DNA of 64,000 nucleotides, taken from NCBI RefSeq assembly GCF_050908995.1, contig NW_027484931.1, positions 62,001 to 126,000 of the forward strand. The letters are read 5' to 3'. The DNA is from Andrena cerasifolii (lineage: Eukaryota > Arthropoda > Insecta > Hymenoptera > Andrenidae). A program made the position numbers and the translations under genes. The notes under the pieces were generated by a model that was not told where the DNA came from, did no database searches, and was given only the letters and a program-made list of their open reading frames with translations. The first letter of the stretch is position 1; every line of letters starts with the position of its first letter. Shown here in pieces: positions 13,401-27,189 of this stretch.

Positions 13401-15471
13401 AGAACCGATATTGAAAAACCGATATTGATTCCGATATTAGAACCGATATTGAAAAACCGATATTGAAAAACACATATTGAAAAACAAATATTGAAAAACC
13501 TATATCGAAAAACTGATATTGCAAAACCGATATTGAATCCAATATTAGAACCGATATTGAAAAACCGATATTGATTCCGATATTAGAACCGATATTGAAA
13601 AACCGATATTGAAAAACACATATTGAAAAACAAATATTGAAAAACCTATATCGAAAAACTGATATTGCAAAACCGATATTGAATCCAATATTAGAACCGA
13701 TATTGAAAAACCGATATTGAAAAACCTATATCGAAAAACTGATATTGCAAAGCCGATATTGAATCCGATATTAGAACCGATATTGAAAAACCGATATTGA
13801 AAAACCGATATTGAAAAACCGATATTGAAAAACCTATATCGAAAAACTGATATTGCAAAACCGATATTGAATCCGATATTAGAACCGATATTGAAAAACC
13901 GATATTGAAAAACCTATATCGAAAAACGAATATTGCAAAACCGATATTGAAAAACCGATATTGAATGCGATATTAGAACCGATATTGAAAAACCGATATT
14001 GCAAAACCGATATTGAAAAACCGATATTGAAAAACAAATATTGAAAAACTGATATCGAAAAACTGATATTGAAAAACCGATATTGAAAAAGCGATATTGA
14101 AAACTAAATATTGAAAAACCGATATTGAAAAACCTATATCGAAAAACTGATATTGAAAAACCGGTATTGAAAAACCGATATTGAAAAACAATTATTGAAA
14201 AACCGATATTGAAAAACACATATTGAAAAACAAATATTGAAAAACCTATATCGAAAAACTGATATTGCAAAGCCGATATTGAATCCGATATTAGAACCGA
14301 TATTGAAAAACCGATATTGAAAAACCGATATTGAAAAACCGATATTGAAAAACCTATATCGAAAAACTGATATTGCAAAACCGATATTGAATCCGATATT
14401 AGAACCGATATTGAAAAACCGATATTGAAAAACCTATATCGAAAAACTAATATTGCAAAACCGATATTGAAAAACCGATATTGAATGCGATATTAGAACC
14501 GATATTGAAAAACCGATATTGCAAAACCGATATTGAAAAACCGATATTGAAAAACAAATATTGAAAAACTGATATCGAAAAACTGATATTGAAAAACCGA
14601 TATTGAAAAAGCGATATTGAAAACTAAATATTGAAAAACCGATATTGAAAAACCTATATCGAAAAACTGATATTGCAAAACCGATATTGAAAAACCGATA
14701 TTGATTCCGATATTAGAACCGATATTGAAAAACCGATATTGAAAAACAAATATTGAAAAACTCATATCGAAAAACTGATATTGAAAAACCGATATTGAAA
14801 AACCGATAATGAAAAACAAATATTGAAAAACTGATTTCGAAAAACTGATATTGAAAAACCGATATTGAAAAACCGATATTGAAAAACAAATATTGATAAA
14901 CCGATATTGAAAAACCGATATTGAATCCGATATTAGAAACGATATTCAAAAACCGATATTGAATCCGATATTAGAACCGATATTGAAAAACCGATATTGA
15001 TTCCGATATTAGAACCGATATTGAAAAACCGATATTGAAAAACACATATTGAAAAACAAATATTGAAAAACCTATATCGAAAAACTGATATTGCAAAACC
15101 GATATTGAATCCAATATTAGAACCGATATTGAAAAACCGATATTGAAAAACCTATATCGAAAAACTGATATTGCAAAACCGATATTGCAAAGCCGATATT
15201 GAATCCGATATTAGAACCGATATTGAAAAACCGATATTGAAAAACCTATATCGAAAAACTGATATTGCAAAACCGGTATTGAAAAACAGATATTGAATCC
15301 GATATTAGAACCGATATTGAAAAACCGATATTGCAAAACCGATATTGAAAAACCGATATTGAAACACAAATATTGAAAAACTGATATCGAAAAACTGATA
15401 TTGAAAAACCGATATTGAAAATGCGATATTGAAAACTAAATATTGAAAAACCGATATTGAAAAACCTATAT
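10411..15471. repeat. 5.06-kb tandem segmental duplication, left copy
   Basis: From about 10,411 the array repeats itself 5,061 bp later, including rare private variants: TATTGGAAAACC near 12,010, the shortened AAAAACGATATTGAAACAC near 12,296, CCGGTATTGAAAAACAG near 15,274 and AATGCGATATTG near 15,421. Around 14,200 this copy lacks three monomers (42 bp) present in the partner; other copies, such as the one near 2,740, have them, so the loss is on this side. After that point the offset is 5,103. Within the copy the ~1.6/1.87-kb HOR landmarks occur at 11,050, 12,921 and 14,493. Confidence 0.88.
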
Positions 15472-18400
15472 CGAAAAACTGATATTGAAAAACCGATATT
15501 GAAAAACCGATATTGAAAAACACATATTGAAAAACAAATATTGAAAAACCTATATCGAAAAACTGATATTGCAAAACCGATATTGAATCCGATATTAGAA
15601 CCGATATTGAAAAACCGATATTGAAAAACCGATATTGAAAAACCGATATTGAAAAACCGATATTGAAAAACCTATATCGAAAAACTGATATTGCAAAACC
15701 GATATTGAAAAACCGATATTGATTCCGATATTAGAACCGATATTGAAAAACCGATATTGAAAAACAATTATTGAAAAACTGATATCGAAAAACTGATATT
15801 GAAAAACCGATATTGAAAAACCGATATTGAAAAACACATATTGAAAAACAAATATTGAAAAACCTATATCGAAAAACTGATATTGCAAAGCCGATATTGA
15901 ATCCGATATTAGAACCGATATTGAAAAACCGATATTGAAAAACCGATATTGAAAAACCGATATTGAAAAACCTATATCGAAAAACTGATATTGCAAAACC
16001 GATATTGAATCCGATATTAGAACCGATATTGAAAAACCGATATTGAAAAACCTATATCGAAAAACGAATATTGCAAAACCGATATTGAAAAACCGATATT
16101 GAATGCGATATTAGAACCGATATTGAAAAACCGATATTGCAAAACCGATATTGAAAAACCGATATTGAAAAACAAATATTGAAAAACTGATATCGAAAAA
16201 CTGATATTGAAAAACCGATATTGAAAAAGCGATATTGAAAACTAAATATTGAAAAACCGATATTGAAAAACCTATATCGAAAAACTGATATTGCAAAACC
16301 GATATTGAAAAACCGATATTGATTCCGATATTAGAACCGATATTGAAAAACCGATATTGAAAAACAAATATTGAAAAACTCATATCGAAAAACTGATATT
16401 GAAAAACCGATATTGAAAAACCGATAATGAAAAACAAATATTGAAAAACTGATTTCGAAAAACTGATATTGAAAAACCGATATTGAAAAACCGATATTGA
16501 AAAACAAATATTGATAAACCGATATTGAAAAACCGATATTGAATCCGATATTAGAAACGATATTCAAAAACCGATATTGAATCCGATATTAGAACCGATA
16601 TTGAAAAACTTATATCGAAAAACTGATATTGCAAAACCGATATTGAAAAACCGATATTGATTCCGATATTAGAACCGATATTGAAAAACCGATATTGAAA
16701 AACACATATTGAAAAACAAATATTGAAAAACCTATATCGAAAAACTGATATTGCAAAACCGATATTGAATCCAATATTAGAACCGATATTGCAAAACCGA
16801 TATTGAATCCAATATTAGAACCGATATTGAAAAACCGATATTGAAAAACCTATATCGAAAAACTGATATTGCAAAACCGATATTGAAAAACCGATATTGA
16901 ATCCGATATTAGAACCGATATTGAAAAACCGATATTGAAAAACAAATATTGAAAAACTGATATCGAAAAACCGATATTGAAAAACCGATATTGAATCCGA
17001 TATTAGAACCGATATTCAAAAACCGATATTGAAAACCAAATATCGAAAAACTGATATTGAAAAACCGATATTGGAAAACCGATATTGAAAACTAAATATT
17101 AAAAAACTGATATTGAATCCGATATTAGAACCGATATTGAAAAACCGATATTGAAAAACCTATATCGAAAAACTGATATTGCAAAACCGATATTGCAAAA
17201 CCGATATTGAATCCGATATTAGAACCGATATTGAAAAACCGATATTGAAAAACCTATATCGAAAAACTGATATTGCAAAACCGATATTGAAAAACAGATA
17301 TTGAATCCGATATTAGAACCGATATTGAAAAACCGATATTGCAAAACCGATATTGAAAAACGATATTGAAACACAAATATTGAAAAACTGATATCGAAAA
17401 ACTGATATTGAAAAACCGATATTGAAAAAGCGATATTGAAAACTAAATATTGAAAAACCGATATTGAAAAACCTATATCGAAAAACTGATATTGCAAAAC
17501 CGATATTGAAAAACCGATATTGATTCCGATATTAGAACCGATATTGAAAAACCGATATTGAAAAACAAATATTGAAAAACTGATATCGAAAAACTGATAT
17601 TGAAAAACCGGTATTGAAAAACCGATATTGAAAAACAATTATTGAAAAACTGATATCGAAAAACTGATATTGAAAAACCGATATTGAAAAACCGATATTG
17701 AAAAACACATATTGAAAAACAAATATTGAAAAACCTATATCGAAAAACTGATATTGCAAAGCCGATATTGAATCCGATATTAGAACCGATATTGAAAAAC
17801 CGATATTGAAAAACCGATATTGAAAAACCGATATTGAAAAACCTATATCGAAAAACTGATATTGCAAAACCGATATTGAATCCGATATTAGAACCGATAT
17901 TGAAAAACCGATATTGAAAAACCTATATCGAAAAACTAATATTGCAAAACCGATATTGAAAAACCGATATTGAATGCGATATTAGAACCGATATTGAAAA
18001 ACCGATATTGCAAAACCGATATTGAAAAACCGATATTGAAAAACAAATATTGAAAAACTGATATCGAAAAACTGATATTGAAAAACCGATATTGAAAAAG
18101 CGATATTGAAAACTAAATATTGAAAAACCGATATTGAAAAACCTATATCGAAAAACTGATATTGCAAAACCGATATTGAAAAACCGATATTGATTCCGAT
18201 ATTAGAACCGATATTGAAAAACCGATATTGAAAAACAAATATTGAAAAACTCATATCGAAAAACTGATATTGAAAAACCGATATTGAAAAACCGATAATG
18301 AAAAACAAATATTGAAAAACTGATTTCGAAAAACTGATATTGAAAAACCGATATTGAAAAACCGATATTGAAAAACAAATATTGATAAACCGATATTGAA

Positions 18401-20574
18401 AAACCGATATTGAATCCGATATTAGAAACGATATTCAAAAACCGATATTGAATCCGATATTAGAACCGATATTGAAAAACCGATATTGATTCCGATATTA
18501 GAACCGATATTGAAAAACCGATATTGAAAAACACATATTGAAAAACAAATATTGAAAAACCTATATCGAAAAACTGATATTGCAAAACCGATATTGAATC
18601 CAATATTAGAACCGATATTGAAAAACCGATATTGATTCCGATATTAGAACCGATATTGAAAAACCGATATTGAAAAACACATATTGAAAAACAAATATTG
18701 AAAAACCTATATCGAAAAACTGATATTGCAAAACCGATATTGAATCCAATATTAGAACCGATATTGAAAAACCGATATTGAAAAACCTATATCGAAAAAC
18801 TGATATTGCAAAGCCGATATTGAATCCGATATTAGAACCGATATTGAAAAACCGATATTGAAAAACCGATATTGAAAAACCGATATTGAAAAACCTATAT
18901 CGAAAAACTGATATTGCAAAACCGATATTGAATCCGATATTAGAACCGATATTGAAAAACCGATATTGAAAAACCTATATCGAAAAACGAATATTGCAAA
19001 ACCGATATTGAAAAACCGATATTGAATGCGATATTAGAACCGATATTGAAAAACCGATATTGCAAAACCGATATTGAAAAACCGATATTGAAAAACAAAT
19101 ATTGAAAAACTGATATCGAAAAACTGATATTGAAAAACCGATATTGAAAAAGCGATATTGAAAACTAAATATTGAAAAACCGATATTGAAAAACCTATAT
19201 CGAAAAACTGATATTGAAAAACCGGTATTGAAAAACCGATATTGAAAAACAATTATTGAAAAACTGATATCGAAAAACTGATATTGAAAAACCGATATTG
19301 AAAAACCGATATTGAAAAACACATATTGAAAAACAAATATTGAAAAACCTATATCGAAAAACTGATATTGCAAAGCCGATATTGAATCCGATATTAGAAC
19401 CGATATTGAAAAACCGATATTGAAAAACCGATATTGAAAAACCGATATTGAAAAACCTATATCGAAAAACTGATATTGCAAAACCGATATTGAATCCGAT
19501 ATTAGAACCGATATTGAAAAACCGATATTGAAAAACCTATATCGAAAAACTAATATTGCAAAACCGATATTGAAAAACCGATATTGAATGCGATATTAGA
19601 ACCGATATTGAAAAACCGATATTGCAAAACCGATATTGAAAAACCGATATTGAAAAACAAATATTGAAAAACTGATATCGAAAAACTGATATTGAAAAAC
19701 CGATATTGAAAAAGCGATATTGAAAACTAAATATTGAAAAACCGATATTGAAAAACCTATATCGAAAAACTGATATTGCAAAACCGATATTGAAAAACCG
19801 ATATTGATTCCGATATTAGAACCGATATTGAAAAACCGATATTGAAAAACAAATATTGAAAAACTCATATCGAAAAACTGATATTGAAAAACCGATATTG
19901 AAAAACCGATAATGAAAAACAAATATTGAAAAACTGATTTCGAAAAACTGATATTGAAAAACCGATATTGAAAAACCGATATTGAAAAACAAATATTGAT
20001 AAACCGATATTGAAAAACCGATATTGAATCCGATATTAGAAACGATATTCAAAAACCGATATTGAATCCGATATTAGAACCGATATTGAAAAACCGATAT
20101 TGATTCCGATATTAGAACCGATATTGAAAAACCGATATTGAAAAACACATATTGAAAAACAAATATTGAAAAACCTATATCGAAAAACTGATATTGCAAA
20201 ACCGATATTGAATCCAATATTAGAACCGATATTGAAAAACCGATATTGAAAAACCTATATCGAAAAACTGATATTGCAAAACCGATATTGCAAAGCCGAT
20301 ATTGAATCCGATATTAGAACCGATATTGAAAAACCGATATTGAAAAACCTATATCGAAAAACTGATATTGCAAAACCGGTATTGAAAAACAGATATTGAA
20401 TCCGATATTAGAACCGATATTGAAAAACCGATATTGCAAAACCGATATTGAAAAACCGATATTGAAACACAAATATTGAAAAACTGATATCGAAAAACTG
20501 ATATTGAAAAACCGATATTGAAAATGCGATATTGAAAACTAAATATTGAAAAACCGATATTGAAAAACCTATAT
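15472..20574. repeat. 5.10-kb tandem segmental duplication, right copy
   Basis: This copy directly abuts the left one and keeps the same rare variants: TTGGAAAACC near 17,072, AAAAACGATATTGAAACAC near 17,357, CCGGTATTGAAAAACAG near 20,377 and AATGCGATATTG near 20,524. It is 42 bp longer because it retains CTGATATCG, CTGATATTG and CCGATATTG monomers near 19,261. Agreement ends near 20,590. Part of it (about 16,480-20,242) also matches 1-3,727 at about 16.5 kb, with a 38-bp and a one-base length difference, and about 17,300-20,440 matches 34,050-37,170 at 16,747-16,748 bp. Confidence 0.88.
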
Positions 20575-20649
20575 CGAAAAACTGATATTGCAAAACCGAT
20601 ATTGAAAAACCGATATTGATTCCGATATTAGAACCGATATTGAAAAACC

Positions 20650-21960
20650 GATATTGAAAAACAAATATTGAAAAACTGATATCGAAAAACTGATATTGAA
20701 AAACCGGTATTGAAAAACCGATAATGAAAAACAAATATTGAAAAACTGATTTCGAAAAACTGATATTGAAAAACCGATATTGAAAAACCGATATTGAAAA
20801 ACAAATATTGATAAACCGATATTGAAAAACCGATATTGAATCCGATATTAGAACCGATATTCAAAAACCAATATTGAATCCGATATTAGAACCGATATTG
20901 AAAAACTTATATCGAAAAACTGATATTGAAAAACCGATATTGAAAAACCGATATTGAAAAACAAATATTGATAAACCGATATTGAAAAACCGATATTGAA
21001 AAACCGATATTGAAAACTAAATATTGAAAAACCGATATTGAAAAACCTATATCGAAAAACTGATATTGCAAAACCGATATTGAAAAACCGATATTGATTC
21101 CGATATTAGAACCGATATTGAAAAACCGATATTGAAAAACCGATATTGAAAAACCGATATTGAAAAACCGATATTGAAAAACCGATATTGAAAAACCTAT
21201 ATCGAAAAACTGATATTGCAAAACCGATATTGAAAAAACGATATTGATTCCGATATTAGAACCGATATTGAAAAACCGATATTGAAAAACAAATATTGAA
21301 AAACTGATATCGAAAAACTGATATTGAAAAACCGATATTAGAACCGATATTGAAAAACCGATATTGAAAAACCTATATCGAAAAACTGATATTGCAAAAC
21401 CGATATTGAAAAACCGATATTGAATCCGATATTAGAACTGATATTGAAAAGCCGATATTGAAAACCCGATATTGAAAAACCTATATCGAAAAACTGATAT
21501 TGCAAAACCGATATTGAAAAACCGATATTGAACCCGATATTGAAAAACACATATTGAAAAACAAATATTGAAAAACCTATATCGAAAAACTGATATTGCA
21601 AAACCGATATTGAAAAACCGATATTGATTCCGATATTAGAACCGATTTTGAAAAACCGATATTGAAAAACAGATATTGAAAAACCGATATTGAAAAACCG
21701 ATATTGAAAAACAAATATTGATGAACCGATATTGAAAAACCGATATTGAAACCGATATTGCAAAACCGATATTGAAAAACCAATATTGAAAAACAAATAT
21801 TGAAAAACTGATATCGAAAAACTGATATAGAAAAACCGATATTGAAAAACAAATATTGAAAAACTGATATCGAAAAACTGATATTGAAAAACCGATATTG
21901 AAAAACCGATATTGAAAAACCTATATCGAAAAACTGATATTGCAAAACCGATATTGAAAA
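20650..21960. repeat. Isolated partial copy of the 2.5-kb HOR family
   Basis: This block matches 41,858-43,168 at an offset of 21,208 bp. Landmarks are CTTATATCG near 20,906, a run of canonical monomers near 21,125-21,190, the AAAAAACGATATTGATTCC junction near 21,233, GAACTGATATTGAAAAGCC near 21,436, GAACCCG near 21,531, CCGATTTTG near 21,644 and CTGATATAG near 21,823. The right edge is near 21,965, where the 42-kb copy continues with GAAATACCG and this one with canonical monomers and GAATCC. It is the only copy of this family seen left of 41 kb. Confidence 0.8.
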
Positions 21961-22204
21961 ACCGATATTGAATCCGATATTAGAACCGATATTCAAAAAC
22001 CGATATTGAAAACCAAATATCGAAAAACGGATATTGAAAAACCGATATTGAAAAACCGATATTGAAAAACCGATATTGAAAAACCTATATCGAAAAACTG
22101 ATATTGCAAAACCGATATTGAAAAACCGATATTGAATCCGATATTAGAACCGATATTGAAAAACCGATATTGAATCCGATATTAGAACCGATATTCAAAA
22201 ACCG

Positions 22205-24265
22205 ATATTGAAAACCAAATATCGAAAAACTGATATTGAAAAACCGATATTGAAAAACCGATATTGAAAACTAAATATTAAAAAACTGATATTGAATCCG
22301 ATATTAGAACCGATATTGAAAAACCGATATTGAAAAACCTATATCGAAAAACTGATATTGCAAAACCGATATTGAAAAACCGATATTGATTCCGATATTA
22401 GAACCGATATTGAAAAACCGTTATTGAAAAACCTATATCGAAAAACTGATATTGCAAAACCGATTTTGAAAAACCGATATTGAATCCGATATTAGAACCG
22501 ATATTGAAAAACCGATATTGAATCCGATATTAGAACCGATATTCAAAAACCGATATTGAAAACCAAATATCGAAAAACGGATATTGAAAAACCGATATTG
22601 AAAAACCGATATTGAAAAACACATATTGAAAAACAAATATTGAAAAACCTATATCGAAAAACTGATATTGCAAAACCGATATTGAATCCGATATTAGAAC
22701 CGATATTGAAAAACCGATATTGAAAAACCGATATTGAAAAACCGATATTGAAAAACCTATATCGAAAAACTGATATTGCAAAACCGATATTGCAAAACCG
22801 ATATTGAAAAACCGATATTGAATCCGATATTAGAACCGATATTGAAAAACCGATATTGAAAAACCTATATCGAAAAACTGATATTGCAAAACCGATTTTG
22901 AAAAACCGATATTGAATCCGATATTAGAACCGATATTGAAAAACCGATATTGAATCCGATATTAGAACCGATATTCAAAAACCGATATTGAAAACCAAAT
23001 ATCGAAAAACGGATATTGAAAAACCGATATTGAAAAACCGATATTGAAAAACCGATATTGAAAAACCTATATCGAAAAACTGATATTGCAAAACCGATAT
23101 TGAAAAACCGATATTGAATCCGATATTAGAACCGATATTGAAAAACCGATATTGAATCCGATATTAGAACCGATATTCAAAAACCGATATTGAAAACCAA
23201 ATATCGAAAAACTGATATTGAAAAACCGATATTGAAAAACCGATATTGAAAACTAAATATTAAAAAACTGATATTGAATCCGATATTAGAACCGATATTG
23301 AAAAACCGATATTGAAAAACCTATATCGAAAAACTGATATTGCAAAACCGATATTGCAAAACCGATATTGAATCCGATATTAGAACCGATATTGAAAAAC
23401 CGATATTGAAAAACCTATATCGAAAAACTGATATTGCAAAACCGATATTGAAAAACCGATATTGATTCCGATATTAGAACCGATATTGAAAAACCGTTAT
23501 TGAAAAACAAATATTGAAAAACTGATATCGAAAAACTGATATTGAAAAACCGATATTGAAAAACCGATATTGAAAAACACATATTGAAAAACAAATATTG
23601 AAAAACCTATATCGAAAAACTGATATTGCAAAACCGATATTGAATCCGATATTAGAACCGATATTGAAAAACCGATATTGAAAAACCGATATTGAAAAAC
23701 CGATATTGAAAAACCGATATTGAAAAACCTATATCGAAAAACTGATATTGCAAAACCGATATTGAAAAACCGATATTGATTCCGATATTAGAACCGATAT
23801 TGAAAAACCGATATTGAAAAACAATTATTGAAAAACTGATATCGAAAAACTGATATTGAAAAACCGATATTGAAAAACCGATATTGAAAAACACATATTG
23901 AAAAACAAATATTGAAAAACCTATATCGAAAAACTGATATTGCAAAGCCGATATTGAATCCGATATTAGAACCGATATTGAAAAACCGATATTGATTCCG
24001 ATATTAGAACCGATATTGAAAAACCGATATTGAAAAACACATATTGAAAAACAAATATTGAAAAACCTATATCGAAAAACTGATATTGCAAAACCGATAT
24101 TGAATCCAATATTAGAACCGATATTGAAAAACCGATATTGAAAAACCTATATCGAAAAACTGATATTGCAAAGCCGATATTGAATCCGATATTAGAACCG
24201 ATATTGAAAAACCGATATTGAAAAACCGATATTGAAAAACCGATATTGAAAAACCTATATCGAAA
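22205..24265. repeat. 2.06-kb block repeated at +6,835 bp, left copy
   Basis: Landmarks are the CCAAATATCG junction, the TAAATATTAAAAAA monomer, CCGTTATTG near 22,420, CCGATTTTG near 22,460, the CGGATATTG monomer near 22,577, and a second and third set of these near 22,890-23,010 and 23,190-23,270. All recur 6,835 bp later. Before the block, 21,961-22,204 is ordinary satellite with the same CGGATATTG string. The match ends near 24,265, where this copy has two CCTATATCG monomers in a row and the partner has CTGATATTGC. Confidence 0.82.
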
Positions 24266-27189
24266 AACCTATATCGAAAAACTGATATTGCAAAACCGAT
24301 TTTGAAAAACCGATATTGAATCCGATATTAGAACCGATATTGAAAAACCGATATTGAAAAACCTATATCGAAAAACTGATATTGCAAAACCGATATTGAA
24401 AAACCGATATTGATTCCGATATTAGAACCGATATTGAAAAACCGATATTGAAAAACAATTATTGAAAAACTGATATCGAAAAACTGATATTGAAAAACCG
24501 ATATTGAAAAACCGATATTGAAAAACCTATATCGAAAAACACATATTGAAAAACAAATATTGAAAAACCTATATCGAAAAACTGATATTGCAAAACCGAT
24601 ATTGAAAAACCGATATTGATTCCGATATTAGAACCGATATTGAAAAACCGATATTGAAAAACAATTATTGAAAAACTGATATCGAAAAACTGATATTGAA
24701 AAACCGATATTGAAAAACCGATATTGAAAAACACATATTGAAAAACAAATATTGAAAAACCTATATCGAAAAACTGATATTGCAAAGCCGATATTGAATC
24801 CGATATTAGAACCGATATTGAAAAACCGATATTGAATGCGATATTAGAACCGATATTCAAAAACCGATATTGAAAACCAAATATCGAAAAACTGATATTG
24901 AAAAACCGATATTGAAAAACCGATATTGAAAAACAATTATTGAAAAACTGATATCGAAAAACTGATATTGAAAAACCGATATTGAAAAACCGATATTGAA
25001 AAACACATATTGAAAAACAAATATTGAAAAACCTATATCGAAAAACTGATATTGCAAAGCCGATATTGAATCCGATATTAGAACCGATATTGAAAAACCG
25101 ATATTGAAAAACCGATATTGAAAAACCGATATTGAAAAACCTATATCGAAGAACTGATATTGCAAAACCGATATTGAATCCGATATTAGAACCGATATTG
25201 AAAAACCGATATTGAAAAACCTATATCGAAAAACTAATATTGCAAAACCGATATTGAAAAACCGATATTGAATGCGATATTAGAACCGATATTGAAAAAC
25301 CGATATTGCAAAACCGATATTGAAAAACCGATATTGAAAAACAAATATTGAAAAACTGATATCGAAAAACTGATATTGAAAAACCGATATTGAAAAAGCG
25401 ATATTGAAAACTAAATATTGAAAAACCGATATTGAAAAACCTATATCGAAAAACTGATATTGCAAAACCGATATTGAAAAACCGATATTGATTCCGATAT
25501 TAGAACCGATATTGAAAAACCGATATTGAAAAACAAATATTGAAAAACTCATATCGAAAAACTGATATTGAAAAACCGATATTGAAAAACCGATAATGAA
25601 AAACAAATATTGAAAAACTGATTTCGAAAAACTGATATTGAAAAACCGATATTGAAAAACCGATATTGAAAAACAAATATTGATAAACCGATATTGAAAA
25701 ACCGATATTGAATCCGATATTAGAAACGATATTCAAAAACCGATATTGAATCCGATATTAGAACCGATATTGAAAAACCGATATTGATTCCGATATTAGA
25801 ACCGATATTGAAAAACCGATATTGAAAAACACATATTGAAAAACAAATATTGAAAAACCTATATCGAAAAACTGATATTGCAAAACCGATATTGAATCCA
25901 ATATTAGAACCGATATTGAAAAACCGATATTGAAAAACCTATATCGAAAAACTGATATTGCAAAACCGATATTGCAAAGCCGATATTGAATCCGATATTA
26001 GAACCGATATTGAAAAACCGATATTGAAAAACCTATATCGAAAAACTGATATTGCAAAACCGATATTGAAAAACAGATATTGAATCCGATATTAGAACCG
26101 ATATTGAAAAACCGATATTGCAAAACCGATATTGAAAAACCGATATTGAAACACAAATATTGAAAAACTGATATCGAAAAACTGATATTGAAAAACCGAT
26201 ATTGAAAAAGCGATATTGAATCCGATATTAGAACCGATATTGAAAAACCGATATTGAAAAACCTATATCGAAAAACTGATATTGCAAAACCGATATTGAA
26301 AAACAGATATTGAATCCGATATTAGAACCGATATTGAAAAACCGATATTGAAAAACAAATATTGAAAAACTGATATCGAAAAACCGATATTGAAAAACCG
26401 ATATTGAATCCGATATTAGAACCGATATTCAAAAACCGATATTGAAAACCAAATATCGAAAAACTGATATTGAAAAACCGATATTGAAAAACCGATATTG
26501 AAAAACCGATATTGAAAACTAAATATTAAAAAACTGATATTGAATCCGATATTAGAACCGATATTGAAAAACCGATATTGAAAAACCTATATCGAAAAAC
26601 TGATATTGCAAAACCGATATTGCAAAACCGATATTGAATCCGATATTAGAACCGATATTGAAAAACCGATATTGAAAAACCTATATCGAAAAACTGATAT
26701 TGCAAAACCGATATTGAAAAACAGATATTGAATCCGATATTAGAACCGATATTGAAAAACCGATATTGCAAAACCGATATTGAAAAACCGATATTGAAAC
26801 ACAAATATTGAAAAACTGATATCGAAAAACTGATATTGAAAAACCGATATTGAAAAAGCGATATTGAAAACTAAATATTGAAAAACCGATATTGAAAAAC
26901 CTATATCGAAAAACTGATATTGCAAAACCGATATTGAAAAACCGATATTGATTCCGATATTAGAACCGATATTGAAAAACCGATATTGAAAAACCGATAA
27001 TGAAAAACAAATATTGAAAAACTGATTTCGAAAAACTGATATTGAAAAACCGATATTGAAAAACCGATATTGAAAAACAAATATTGATAAACCGATATTG
27101 AAAAACCGATATTGAATCCGATATTAGAAACGATATTCAAAAACCGATATTGAATCCGATATTAGAACCGATATTGAAAAACCGATATT
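24266..27189. repeat. Mosaic satellite including a relocated 1.6-kb HOR copy
   Basis: Nothing but satellite is seen. From about 25,080 to 26,215 the monomer order matches 19,396-20,531 at an offset of 5,684 bp, including the GAATGCGATATTAGAA junction, CTCATATCG, CCGATAATG and the GCAAAGCCG string near 25,975. The CCGGTATTG of the 20,377 copy is the ordinary CCGATATTG here at 26,061. The stretch 24,266-25,080 alternates CCTATATCG and CAATTATTG strings in a shuffled order, and 26,216-27,189 repeats the TAAATATTAAAAAA string near 26,520 before returning to the CCGATAATG series. Confidence 0.75.
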
